A stretch of DNA of 64,000 bases from Phyto melanocephala (Eukaryota; Arthropoda; Insecta; Diptera; Rhinophoridae): the NCBI GenBank assembly GCA_941918925.1, contig OW799236.1, forward strand, positions 15,847,474 to 15,911,473, written 5' to 3'. The notes under the pieces were generated by a model that worked only from the letters and a program-made list of their open reading frames with translations, did no database searches and was not told the origin of the DNA. Position 1 is the first letter of the stretch; each line of letters starts with the position of its first letter. Made by a program: the position numbers and the translations under genes. Below, in pieces: positions 45,700 to 56,898 of the stretch.

Positions 45700-46820
45700 A
45701 TTATAAAAAATTCTAAAACTTAAAAAAAAACTTATTTAACAATTTTTAAAATATTTACTTATAAAAAATTTGCAATAGAATTTTTCTAATTTTTTTTGAC
45801 TTTGAAAATAACTTTTATATTTAAATTGGATATTGAATATTTAGACAATTTTATAAGTCTCTTTATATAAATATATACATTTAATGTCACCTTGAATGAA
45901 CACCATGCATAGCAGAATTATAGTTGGTGTAAGGTACTTAAAACTCAGTTTAGTCATATATTTAAGGTGGTATACTTATTTAAAAAATTAAAAAATATAT
46001 ATATTTTGTATAAATATTTTCTTTGCAACAAAATTTTTTTCTTAATCCTAATTTTTTCAAATTATATACTTAATCTTATAAATTAAATTGCTGACTTTAT
46101 TCCTTTTTACATACTGCTGCTTACTTAATAAAATCTATAATTTAAAAAAAATCAAAAAGTTTTATATATTTTAAATTACATATGTACATATTATTCCTGA
46201 GATACATATGTATATATTTTTTTCATACTGTTTATAAATATATTACGCACAATCAAGTCGTAAATTAAGCGTAAGTTATGCTTCATGACACTTTTTATTA
46301 ACAGCTTAACAAACGATGGATGTTTAAAAATATAAAAAAAATTATACTATATTATATGAAATATGTACTATAACTGTATAAAATTTACTTGAAAAAAAAA
46401 AAAAAAATACTGAGGCTCACACCCCTTAAACATAAATATAAGTTGATATTATAAAAAAAAAAAAAAATAAAAATAAAACATAAAAAAACACAGAAAACTC
46501 TTGCTCATTTACATTAAAACTCCTTCCCACAATAACGACAAACACACTCATGTAACCTTACGAGAGTAACTACAACACAACAACAACAAGAAAACAAGTG
46601 TAGCCAATTTCAATGGAGAGTGTGTGATTTTAATAAGAGTGTGTGCATGTATTGGAGTGATTATTTTGGTGTTAAACTGGGCTGGTGGGTTTTTATGACT
46701 CACATACACATGAATGCGTAAAAATTTGTGTTTGATTCTTCGTGAGCATGAGTAAAAAATGAAAGTTTTTCCTCCTCTACTCTATAAAATGTTTATTGTT
46801 ACAAGTGCGGGCTTAACTTA
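45700..46820. other. AT-rich non-coding stretch
   Basis: Very A+T-rich, with poly-A runs near 46390 and 46455; no gene or repeat family recognised. Confidence 0.4.
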
Positions 46821-46824
46821 TTAA

Positions 46825-48541
46825 CAGTGATGGGAATTTTTTTCAACAATTCTCGCTAATTCGGGTTTCAAAATCGCTAGAGAAATTATAGATTTTTTAG
46901 TAAAATAATATGATAACTTTCCTAAAATATTTTAAAAGCTTTAAAATATTTTAGAGATGAACCGTTAAAATTATTAAAATAACACTGGAGAAATTGAAAG
47001 ACAAATGAGTTTTGTCTTCAAGTAAACAAAGTTTGTTCTAGGGAACCCGAGACTTATTTTTTAATTTCCCGGGATCACGCAACAAAATAAATAAGAATTA
47101 AATTTATTTTTAATTAATAAAAAACTTTTTATTCAAAAGCATAAAATAGTCTATAATGTAAAAGAAACACTTAAAAACTATAAAAAATTAATAAAGAAAC
47201 TTGAATTTAAAATATAAATGCAGTAAAAATATTTCTAGTTGAAAAAAATATTATTCTCTAGATACGAGATCAAATATGAGCACAAAAATCAAAAATACAG
47301 GTACTTCAGCTATGAGATAAAAAATAAAATCATTAGAATTCAACATGTAAATACAATGTATAATTAAAAAAGATAACGTAGACATTTTTAACGACTTAGA
47401 AAATAATCTTTTAATACGCTCAAAGCGTTTATTGGCTGGTCAGAAAGTCTATTTCTGATTTTATTAACAAATTGCCCTGTTACAGAAAACACTCGTTCAC
47501 TTTATATCGATGTTGGGCGAATAGTTAAAAGTTCGTTTAACGAGTATACAATATTTTGAGTTTCTTGACCACTTCCCTCAAAAAATTTTAACTCTTTCTT
47601 TATGAAAATTTTGAAGTATTGGTAACGTGGGCTCAGTTTTTTTAATTTTTGACGGCAGTTCTTTCTGATTTTTCATATCAGATAACTTTTTCTCCCAGAT
47701 TGCTGCTAGTGCTTCGGCCTTTACCTGAAATTATCTTTGCACATAAAGAGCATTCAGCAGTATAATCGGCCTTCTTTTTAAAAAACTTGCATACTATTGA
47801 TCTTTCTATCTAAAACTGGTGCTATAATAAATATACTGTTAGATATAATCGTTGGCCAAGAAATTCAAAGGATTTCTCTAAGACATTTGTTTGTAAAAAT
47901 TAAAAAGCACTAATATCACGAGGGGCAGCATTCCTGGCTTCACACCCATTGAGTAATGCATATCGAAAATTATGATTGAATAATGTATCCGCTACCAATC
48001 TGCCAGCTGTCATACAGATTGTAATACCATGGATCAATGTCCTTAAGAATCGCATCACATATTTACAAAATTTTTTCTAATATCTTGGTACCATCAAATA
48101 AAAAATATATAAATAAATACTCTCAAATAAATATATGTATGTAATTTTTCCAAATTCTACTTGTAAATTTTATTTTAAAAATACTTCCAACTTTATATTG
48201 ATTCATTTCAACATGTAATTCTTTCTACTTTAGATATTAATTTTTATTTTTTTTAGTTATTTGCGGCCTTTACAGATTTTCTAAAAATTCCCTTATACTG
48301 GGATTACAATTAAGAACTTGATGTAAAGAGGAACGTCAAACTTTATGGAAAATACCAAAATTTTTATTCTAGTTTTATATGTATGGAACTTTATTTGCAG
48401 TAGAAAAAAAACACAGAAGATGGATGGTTCAGCAAAAATCGCTTAACTTTCCGCTAAGATCTAAATTGTATTTTCGCCCGCTTAACAGCAGGTTTTGAAA
48501 TCCATAATTTTTACGGGAAAATAGCTAAATTTCCATCACTG
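46825..48541 (-). mobile_element. hAT superfamily transposon, internally deleted (1.7 kb)
   Basis: CAGTGATGGGAATTT at 46825 and, inverted, CAGTGATGGAAATTT ending at 48541 are hAT-like terminal repeats (CA...TG ends). Transposase debris lies between on the minus strand. The 8-bp flanks (CTTATTAA and TTTGCTAG) do not match, so either the duplication has decayed or the two ends come from different copies. Confidence 0.75.
47375..47800 (-). pseudogene. hAT transposase pseudogene: BED finger joined to C-terminal dimerisation domain
   Basis: On the minus strand the upstream part reads KKADYTAECSLCAKIISGKG RSTSSNL, a BED-type zinc finger (CxxC visible). It passes through a deletion into SPRYQYFKIFIKKELKFFEG and then NELLTIRPTSI..ERVFSVT, followed by NKIRNRLSDQPINALSVLKD, the conserved hAT dimerisation region. 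The catalytic RNase H-like core and insertion domain are missing. Stops and frameshifts are present. Confidence 0.8.
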
Positions 48542-48789
48542 TTTGCTAGTAGATGGATTTTTTTTGCAAATATATTTGCGTCAGTGTGTTTATATGTTTA
48601 TGTATGGGGATATTCTTTTTTTTTTATTATTATTTTGTATTATTGTCGTTGCTATTGCTGTTGCTTTATGATGCTGATGAGGCTTATTTATTACTTGTTT
48701 GTTGTTTTCGTTTTATTGCTGTTCTTTTTTTGTTTGTTAAATTTTTGTTATTTTTATTGTATATGTTTAATAATGAATTGTTATTGTAA

Positions 48790-49490
48790 TTTATAATAAG
48801 CCCTATTACATGTGTGTAAATGGAAATGATGTATGAATTCTGTACAAACAGATGTATGTACATACATACATACCGATGTAAGTGTAAGTGTTTGTTTACA
48901 AGTAAAAAAGAACTGAGCTATATGATACAATATTTTGCATAAAAATATTTCTTATATTAATGCAATAAAGCAATTCATTGAATATATATTTTTCAAGCCT
49001 AATAAGTGACATTTGACTATACAGTAAACTCAAGATAATATGAACTTAATTTTCCAAGGTAATTCCCGTTTTCGCGTTTATTCACGTTATCGTATATGAA
49101 ATTTTTGAAGGAAATTGGAAATGTTAATTTAATAAAAAAGTTATAATTAAGAATTAAAGAAAACTTTAATGTCTATTTATTGTAATTTTTGGTTTTTAAT
49201 GCCTTTTTTTTTAATTTTACCTAAGAATTTTTAAACAAATATTTTAATAATGTTTAATAACAAATATATATATTAATATTGTTACAGATTTATCTTTAAA
49301 TAGCTTATCTTTAAATAGCTTAATTTACATTATAATTTATTTTAGTTGTAGTGGTTTAAGTTAATGTTGTTTTGTTTGTATTAGTTTATTTCGCTGGTTG
49401 TTCGAACATGATGTTAACTTCTTATTATGTGCAGCATACTCTTAGGCACTTTTATTATTTCTGCATATTACTTAACATTAACATTACGTC
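48790..49490. other. AT-rich non-coding stretch
   Basis: No gene; a short direct repeat TATCTTTAAATAGCT occurs twice at about 49291-49320. Confidence 0.4.
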
Positions 49491-49500
49491 TTAATTTAAA

Positions 49501-49790
49501 TGTAACGGTTTTCGAATGAACTAGTATGTACGTAACGAGAACTTTGTCGAATGTTACCGAACACCACTATGTTACTATAAATAGCCGAAAAACACAGCTA
49601 ACATGATCAGTACAACAGTAGAGCTTGCTAAGTGTGTGTCAAAGTGAGTTTGACAATAAAGGTGTATAACAATAAGTAAAGTGATATAAAAGCAATATCT
49701 GAGTGTGTTTAGGGAAATAAAGTGCTCTTAATTTTATAACTAATTTCAACTGTTTTTGATTGCAATAAAAGAACTCAAGGTTATTTAAAG
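49501..49790 (+). repeat. LTR-like block with core promoter and polyadenylation signals (possible solo LTR)
   Basis: Contains TATAAATA at 49576, TCAGTAC at 49607 (initiator A 33 nt after the TATA start), and AATAAA at about 49650 and 49715. That arrangement is typical of an LTR U3-R-U5. It starts TGTAACGG, with TTAAA on each side as a possible duplication, but the right end is not a clear CA. A second copy was not found in the window. A host promoter is the alternative. Confidence 0.4.
49576..49583 (+). promoter_or_regulatory. TATA box with correctly spaced initiator
   Basis: TATAAATA followed by TCAGTAC (49607-49613), an insect initiator, at canonical spacing. Confidence 0.55.
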
Positions 49791-50599
49791 GAAATAAGCC
49801 AACATTTATAAAAGGTATAAACCATTTTCATATATTTTCTTCAGGACTGTTGTTTCAGTAGTCCACCGTGGTAAATATTGAAGGTCATATAAAACAAACC
49901 TGTGAATTTAACGCTTAAAAAAGTCTAACTACAGTTTCTTCTAACTTTCCTATTTCAATGGATGAAATAATTTCTTTATAACACTTACCTGAATGTTGTC
50001 ATCGTAGACATCTTGGTTGAAAACTAAATTATAAATATTTTTCCATAATTTGTATAAAATATCTTGTGAAATTCGACTCCATAAAAAGTCTTAAATAATT
50101 ATGTGTCATAGACGCTTAAATCACTATTTTCCCAATGATAACATGTATGTATTATCTTGCAGCTCCCTTCAGTATGACCTGGACTCTTCAGCTTTATAAA
50201 GCTAATTTTTACAAAAAAAGAGTCTCTCCATTTTTGGAATTAATTTATCTTTAAATGTGTGAATGAGTTATGGCTGAGCACAAATACTTTTTCCAGAAAT
50301 TTTGAGAAAGCGAAACCTCTGGTAAAATTGTCTAAGCTTACCCTGCGTTGCCACATGCAAGTGCAAGTAAAAAAAACCAATACACCAACACTTTTTTACT
50401 AACACAACCACACTTTTGCTACCTGCGATTCAGCTTGCAAAGAAATTTTTAAGCAAGTAAAATCTTCACACTTACGGCAAGTAAAATGACAAGACGAAAA
50501 ACAGGGTTGTCGAATACTGAGTTTTTTTGTTAACTCACTAATATTTCATACAATTGTGGTAATTAATTCAGCATATTTTTTTGCATAAATATGTTTAAA

Positions 50600-51089
50600 T
50601 GTATATGAAGAATATTAAAAAAAATTATAAATAAAAATATAAATAATATAGATATAAAATAAAAAATAAAAAAAAAAAATAAATATAAAAAAATAAAAAG
50701 AAAATTTTTTGGCTCAGCTGGGATTCGATGCCACGTTTATCCTAACCAGTATATACGTTTGTATGTATGTATGTTGTTGTAATGTTGTTTTTGTGAAAAA
50801 AAATCGAGGTGGTCGTGGGTTTTTGCTCATATCTCAGTTGTTTATGTACCGATGTTTCTGATTTTCAGTACCGATATACTCCCGAATATTTCTGATATTT
50901 TTATACCCTCAAAGTTGAGTTCAACGTACACACGGACAGACTGACAGAGCTTAATCGACTCCCATCGAATCCCTATTCATAAGCTTTCAGAAAATATATA
51001 CTTTATGGGGTCGAAAATGAAAATTGTAGAAATTTCACACGGAATGACAAACCTATATATATCCTTTTTCACTGTGTGAAGGGTATAAA
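50600..51089 (-). repeat. B-type dispersed repeat, copy B3 (5' truncated)
   Basis: A-rich tract, GGCTCAGCTGGGATTCGATG, GTATGTATGTATGTTGTTG, TTATGGGGTCGAAAATG, ACACGGAATGACAAACC and the closing hairpin TTTCACTGTGTGAAGGGTATA. The CAAGTAA end is missing. Its end lies 6 bp before the Harbinger-like MITE. Confidence 0.7.
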
Positions 51090-51095
51090 AACTAT

Positions 51096-51610
51096 CGGCC
51101 TTATTCATAACAAAAAGTTGGCATAAAGTTAGCATTAAGTTTATTCATAACACTCATGCCAAACTCTGGCTAAACTCTTGTTAACGAGCTGCCAAACGTT
51201 TGCCAACTTGTGAAAGACAGCTTTTATGTGTTGTTGTTTTACATTACCAATATTTTTTACCTACCTTTTCATCCTGTTCCCAATTTACAGATCGTTTGCG
51301 TTGCTTTTCCATTTTAATAAAAATTATATTGTTCGTTTATTTTTTAATTTATTTTTCAATTTTAAAAATTGTTAGTATCGATGGAAACACAAAAACGTCA
51401 AAATTAGGGATTATAAACAAAAAATGGTTGCATATTTTAGGGGTATCATGCAATTTCAGAGTTGATTTATGAAAAGTTGGCAGACAGATAAAAGTTTCTT
51501 ATGAATAAACTCTGTGCTAACGAGCTGCCAAGCTTAATCGGCATTCTAGTTAGCAGCTCGTTGTACGTAGTGTATAAACTGTGGCTAACTTTTTGTTATG
51601 AATAGGGCCG
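51096..51610 (-). mobile_element. PIF/Harbinger-like MITE carrying a Myb/SANT-type first exon
   Basis: Terminal inverted repeats CGGCCTTATTCATAACAAAA (51096) and CGGCCCTATTCATAACAAAA (inverted, 51610), flanked by TAT on both sides as a possible 3-bp duplication. Subterminal copies of GAGCTGCCAA and CTTATGAATAAACT are present. The interior retains the exon described next, which links it to an autonomous element. Confidence 0.7.
51265..51312 (-). pseudogene. Relic first coding exon, Myb/SANT-like N-terminus, with splice donor
   Basis: ATG at 51312 opens MEKQRKRSVNWEQDEK (16 codons) and is followed at once by GTAGGT, a good donor. A KRxxNW-xx-E start is typical of Myb/SANT-like DNA-binding proteins that accompany PIF/Harbinger transposases. 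The rest of the gene is deleted. The assignment rests on a short peptide. Confidence 0.5.
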
Positions 51611-52023
51611 TATATGTCTACAGGTAACGTTTAATAGTGACTATTGGCAACACTTAGTTGACAATTAAAGTAGCGCTATTTATTTTGAATTTATTTGAAG
51701 TTTATTCATTGACGACATTTTAGTAATGAACTTGCACTACACAGAAAAAAATAAATATGAATTTCAATTACGAAATTAATATTAATAATTAAAAAATTGT
51801 TTAATTTTGCTCCAATCATGAAAATGATACTATTAATTAAATGAAAATTAATAGTTTTAATTGAAAAAATATTTAGAAAAATACCAATTAAAACAGTATT
51901 AAAAAATTAATTAAAATTTCCATAATTTTCAAAAATTATTTTAATTAATTTAATCATGTCTATATTTGAGATTTGGTAATTATATAATAAAATTATTTAT
52001 TATATCAATAACAAAAATTATTT

Positions 52024-52140
52024 ACTGCCTGTTCAACGATGTCGAAAAAAATCCCAAGCGAACTTTCATTCGTATAAATATATTGAAAGCAACAACAAAA
52101 ACTAAAAATTTGTTTTTGTTTTCAACGTATTTGTAAGCTT
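52024..52140. repeat. Second copy of the 9214-9374 foldback family, right arm truncated
   Basis: ACTGCCTGTTCAACGATGTCG is followed by a slightly diverged left arm, the loop (AAAACTAAAAATTTG in inverted loop orientation) and only the first bases of the right arm (TTTTCAACGTATTTGTA). Confidence 0.75.
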
Positions 52141-52811
52141 GTGGCAACGTAAGGTTATCACCGCTAGCAGAAAAACCACGATCACTTTCTTTAATTTGTT
52201 GGTAAGTTTCTTTAGCTTTAGCTTTTAGCATTAGTCCGGTTACTGGTATTTTTTTTTTAGCCAACTAAGGACAATTTGTAAGGTGTTATTTTTAGTTGCA
52301 AGTAATGTTTTACCATAAAGAGTGTTTTCTACACGATTTGTTAATTCATGTTTTTTATTTTTAATGAAAGAAATTGTTGATTAAAAAACATTATATTTTC
52401 TTGTTAAACCATTGAGACTTTAACTATTTTGCAATAGTTCAAGAAAAAATATTTTTTCATTCATAGATAACACTTTCGGATTTTTAAACGAATATAATTT
52501 TTAAATCAACGTTTACGTAGCAAAATGGGTTCAATTAAAAAAAAATAATAATGTTGTAACATAATCATGGTGAACTCAACTCTATTTAAGAGATTTCTCA
52601 ATTAAAAAAATTATATTATAAAACAAGGAAAATTAATAAAATAGCTTCCGTTTTAGAGCTGTCAAACTTTGTTTACGTTTTAGAGCAGCCTGTCTAAAAA
52701 TAAATTAATTCACATTTCTGAGACATTCCAGTGTTTACGTTTGCGCGAGTTTACTGTAAATTTTTTTTATATTCTTTGAAATTCGGCACGGAGTTGAAAA
52801 AATCGTTTCTA

Positions 52812-52872
52812 GAAAAATATAAAACTTTAAAATATAAAATTTTAAAATATAAAACTTTAAAATAAAAAATTA
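52812..52872. repeat. Short A/T tandem repeat
   Basis: Repeated AAATATAAAACTTTA-like 14-18-nt motif. Confidence 0.6.
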
Positions 52873-52984
52873 TATAAATTAAAAAACTTAAAATTTTTTT
52901 TTGTTAGAAAAATAATTTTATTTTAAAAATTATTTTATACAATTTTGAAACAGAAAATGATATAAGTTATAAATTTTGTCGTTT

Positions 52985-53140
52985 TTTTTTTGAGTTTAAC
53001 TAATATCTAAATTTTTTTAAAGGCTTGAGATTATTTTTAAACATTCTTATTTTACAAGGCATTTTTTAATTGTGTGAATGAAAGAATAATCTGAAAAAGT
53101 ATGTTTTACCAACACTAGCCGAATGGACTAAAGTGGTTAT
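52985..53140 (+). repeat. D-type dispersed repeat, copy 1
   Basis: AGGCTTGAGATTATTTTTAA, ACATTCTTATTTTACAAGG, AATGAAAGAATAATCTG and CCAACACTAGCCGAATGGA match, in the same order, 63050-63180 and in part 63840-63920. Confidence 0.6.
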
Positions 53141-53451
53141 AAAATTTTTTTCTTTAGAAAAATTATTAAACAATATTATGCACAAATATTTTTTTTTGAT
53201 GTATATGAATAGTTCCTTAATAGGACTCTCTTTAAAAGCTATGTGAGTTTATCAATTACAGCTGTAAAGGATATGCTTAATTTACGGCGATAAGTAACAA
53301 ACATATTTTTTTTGTTAAGAAATGCTTAAATATATGATTTTACATTCTTATATATAAAATTATTTCCTTCTTATTAAGTTTCCTTAATTTTGCAGAATAA
53401 TATAAATTTTTTTATATTAATCATGTAATATTTATTATATACTTAAGTATC

Positions 53452-53492
53452 ATACATACATACGTACATACATACGTACATACATATCTAAT
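53452..53492. repeat. CATA/CGTA microsatellite
   Basis: Tandem CATACATACGTACATACATA-type run. Confidence 0.8.
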
Positions 53493-54107
53493 ACCTATGT
53501 ATATGTAAGTAGTTAATTACGTTTATAGTATTATATTAAAAGTTATATGTGCATACGAACACTTAAGCAAGTAAAGAAGTAAGAAGTATCAAAAGTACTT
53601 AATACTTTTCTTTAATATACTCTCGCTATAAGTAAAAGGATTAAGTTGATGTTTCAAAAATGTTTTAAAAAAGAAAATGGAAAGTTTTTTGTTGTAGCGA
53701 GAATACAAAAGGCGTTAAGGAGTTAAAGAAGAAGATGGGAATGAGTAGAAGTGTTTAAAAAAAGTTAAAGAAATTTTCGGAAACAAAAATTGATATTAAA
53801 GTAACATGAAAAAAATTTAATGCCATGAGGTTGGTTTTGTTTAAAAGGTAACTTTTATTATTAATTAAACATTTTTTAAATTTAAAAATCTTTATTTAAG
53901 TTACTAATACTTTCGTTTGCATATAATAATTGAAATTTATTACTATGTTTAAGCTGTAAATAATATAAATTGTACTTTACAAAAAATGATTTCTAAATTT
54001 TTACTACTTTATTTTCTTTATTACTTTAATTTTAAATAAAGGGTCTGCTATCTAACGTTTTTTTTTTTCAACCGGTGCTTATTTTGTGAATGATAACACT
54101 TAGCTCA

Positions 54108-54519
54108 TGTCTGATTTGACAGATAATTAATTTTATCTTTCCGCTGAACAAATACGGTTGTGTATACGCTCGAACAACGCTGGGAAATATTGCGTCATTA
54201 CTTTGGCCGATTTTTCAAAAAAAAATCATCTTTTCAGATGAAGCTCATTTTGATCTTGGCGGTTATGTAAACAAGCAAAATTATCGCATTTGGGGCACAG
54301 AAAACCCACACGCATACATTGAAAAGCCGATACACCCAAAACGAGTCACTGTTTGGTGTGGCTTTTGGTCCAGAGGCATAATTGGGCAATTTTTCTTCGA
54401 AAATGAGCAAGAAATGGCCGTAGTCAATGGCGATCATTATCGGGTCATGTTGAACGAATTTTTGTTCACAAAAATTGAAGGGAAGGATATTGGCAACATT
54501 TGGTTTGAACAGGACGGCG
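54108..54519 (+). pseudogene. Mariner-like transposase pseudogene, part 1
   Basis: An N-terminal VYTLEQRWEILRHYFG segment is joined by deletion and frameshift to KIIFSDEAHFDLGGYVNKQN (first catalytic region). A long open stretch follows, PKRVTVWCGFWSRGIIGQFF to GNIWFEQDGA, reaching the second catalytic Asp (QDGA). There the Transib-like element interrupts it at codon GGC-GCT; the frame resumes at 55895. Confidence 0.88.
54515..54519. repeat. Target duplication CGGCG, left copy
   Basis: Identical to 55895-55899. It matches the CGNCG target consensus known for Transib elements. Confidence 0.75.
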
Positions 54520-55894
54520 CACAGTGAGACAACGCCGGCATTAAATACAAGGAGTAATTGCAGAGTTCTGAAATTTTGCACAGGTTACTTTTGAGACAAT
54601 TCCAGTTTAAAAAAAAAATTAAGAAAATTCGCCAACTTTTACGCTCACCTCCCATACAATCGAAATTTGTAAAATGCCGTATTGTCCGTAATACTTAAGG
54701 GATAACTTTAAATTTTGGTATACTTGAATGTTATATTGTTACAAACATTATCGGAATAAAGTTTTGGACTTTGACCCACTTTTACCCCCACCCCACATAC
54801 AACCTCAACATAAAAAGTGCCATATTTTCTAAAATATTTTAGGTACAATCTTCAAATTTGATATTATTATTATTTATATAATTTAAAATGTTTCATGCAA
54901 AAATTACAATAACACGCCCACTCTTACACCCACTTCCCATTAAAATGCAATAAAAAAGAACAATTTTTTTCATTCTATCAATAATCAATAAAATAATATC
55001 ATCATGGTATCCTAATTTTTTCAATATCTTTATTGCTATCGATCCAAATATCAGAAATTGCACTATAAAAAATTATTGAATTATCCATGACCTTGTAAAC
55101 TTTTTTTAACACTTTATATAAACTTGTATAAACTTGCACTCTCAAATATGTAGATTGTGAATTAAACATATACATACATAATTGCAATTACCGTTTGTTG
55201 ATCAATAATATTTAAAACAACAACAATGTAATATTTTTTTACAGTTTGTTTTTAAAAAGTTTGTGAGCACAATATAAAATATCAAACAAACAATTAAAAA
55301 AAAAAAAATTAAAAATTTGTAAACATGCTATTGCATGCTAACATACTTATGTATGTACATACATACGTATAGCGACAAAATGTGCGCGTTGCGTATTTTT
55401 TGTAGTTTTTTGTATGTTTAAAGTAGTTTTGCAAACTTTTGCTATATGTCCTCTACTTTAAATGAAAGCTGAGACTTCAATCTTTCATTTGATATAAGTC
55501 TGCACCTAGGGCGAGGGGCTGCTCTATATTTCCTAGTACACCACAATTCTGTTGTAAAGAATTTTTTTTGTTGTTTCTTTTTTTAAGTTTATTTTTTATC
55601 AACTCATTCTACAACAACTAAATTAATTAAAAAAATACTTTAAGGTTATATTTATTATGTATTTTTTTATTGATAAGCTTTTGAATATTACATATTGAAC
55701 CAACATATTTCAAGCGCGTTAGCATACCTCAACTTTGACTTGCTCTAGACCAAAAAGTAATGAAGTTATGAATCTCAAATTTCAGGGAATTGTTACTCAT
55801 ATATCTGTTAATATACTGTGAAAATTTCATCCAAATTGGACGACACGCCAAAAACTATTTTTTGCCGCTGTTACTTTAGAGCTGTCTCACTGTG
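54520..55894. mobile_element. Non-autonomous Transib-like element with RSS-like termini (1375 bp)
   Basis: Both ends begin CACAGTGAGACA (left 54520, right inverted from 55894), and a 5-bp duplication CGGCG flanks it. Transib transposons, the proposed source of RAG1 and V(D)J recombination signals, use 5-bp CGNCG targets, and their ends resemble RSS heptamers. CACAGTG is the RSS heptamer. At the right end 23 nt separate it from CAAAAAATA, a nonamer-like A-rich stretch. The interior has three ~150-bp units with CCACTTTTACCC/CACCTCCCATAC and no transposase. Confidence 0.7.
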
Positions 55895-56030
55895 CGGCGC
55901 TACGTGCCACATAGCATTTAAAAAAAAAAAAGTTATTTGGCGGACGCTTTTTAAAGTGGCATTGTGTTGTAAAGTTGTAAGCCTTTCTAAAAATAATTTC
56001 GTTGAATTGCCGCAGATTGCTTTTTAAGTC
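55895..56030 (+). pseudogene. Mariner-like transposase pseudogene, part 2
   Basis: Continues in frame from 54519 once the inserted element and one CGGCG are removed: DGATCHIAF then KKKKVIWRTLFKV, ending at TAA near 56028. The third catalytic region is missing. Confidence 0.75.
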
Positions 56031-56049
56031 TACAAAAGTAGTAAATACA

Positions 56050-56874
56050 GGGTGTCCGCCGGGAATGTATACTCTTCGCAGTAATTACATTGTAATCCTG
56101 GCTGTATGCGATGTGGTACCATCTTGTTTAAACCACATTTTAGTCAAGCCCAAAGCATGCAGTTGTGGCGTTTAAAAGTTTTCAATCTTATTATAATATC
56201 GCTCCCCATTGACAGTTACCGTACGCCGTTTTCAGTTTCAAAAAAGTAAGGTCCAATGATTCCTTCTGATCAAATTGCATACCTGGCTGTCACTTTTAAA
56301 GAATGCAAAGGTGACCGATGAATAATTTGAGGTTTTTCAATTGACCAAAACCGTATTATATGTTTATTCACATGTCCTTTCAAATATAAATGTGCCTCGT
56401 AACTCATTATGATTTTTTTTTATGAAAATCGGGGTTGTCGTGGGTGAGCTGAAACATCTCATTGGCATATGTGCGGTGGCGTAAATGGTCTTCTGGAAAA
56501 AGCTCTTATGTCAGCTGAATCTTATGTGGAAACAAGTGTGCAAAATTCTGGCCAAAGTTGTTATTTGAAGACTAATGTTCTGAGCAAGGCGTCAAATTGA
56601 AATTGATGAATTGTTTTAAACACTTTCTGAAACAGCAGTAATGTTTTCAGCCGATCTTGCAGCACGTTGTGGTCCATGCTTTAGCATATTAGCTACAGTC
56701 CCTCACAGTAAACGATGATTGATTTTGATAAAATGTTTTAACGATTAAAACTCTTTGGTTTACCGAGTATTTTTCAATAATAAATTTGCCACGTCTGCCA
56801 AAAAAGAACTGTCAAGACTAATGTTTACCAAAAATTACAGCAAAACAAAGTAGTATACCTTCCCGGCGGACACC
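56050..56874 (-). mobile_element. Tc1/mariner-like transposon, deleted (825 bp, 22-bp TIRs)
   Basis: GGTGTCCGCCGGGAATGTATAC near 56051 and, inverted, GGTGTCCGCCGGGAAGGTATAC ending at 56874 differ at one position. Transposase debris lies between on the minus strand. Confidence 0.85.
56085..56408 (-). pseudogene. Tc1/mariner transposase fragment
   Basis: Reads YEAHLYLKGHVNKHIIRFWS, IEKPQIIHRSPLHSLKVTAR, EGIIGPYFFETENG, then, after frameshifts, LTKMWFKQDGTTSHTARITM-like sequence (second catalytic Asp). It stops at the right TIR, so the coding end is deleted. The SDE residues of the first motif are changed (MSYEAH). Confidence 0.75.
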
Positions 56875-56898
56875 TTTTATATTAATAATAATCATAAA

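Noticed and set aside
48553..48796. Two overlapping 70-78-codon hydrophobic frames
   Set aside because: T-rich simple sequence just outside the hAT end; no initiator context or similarity.
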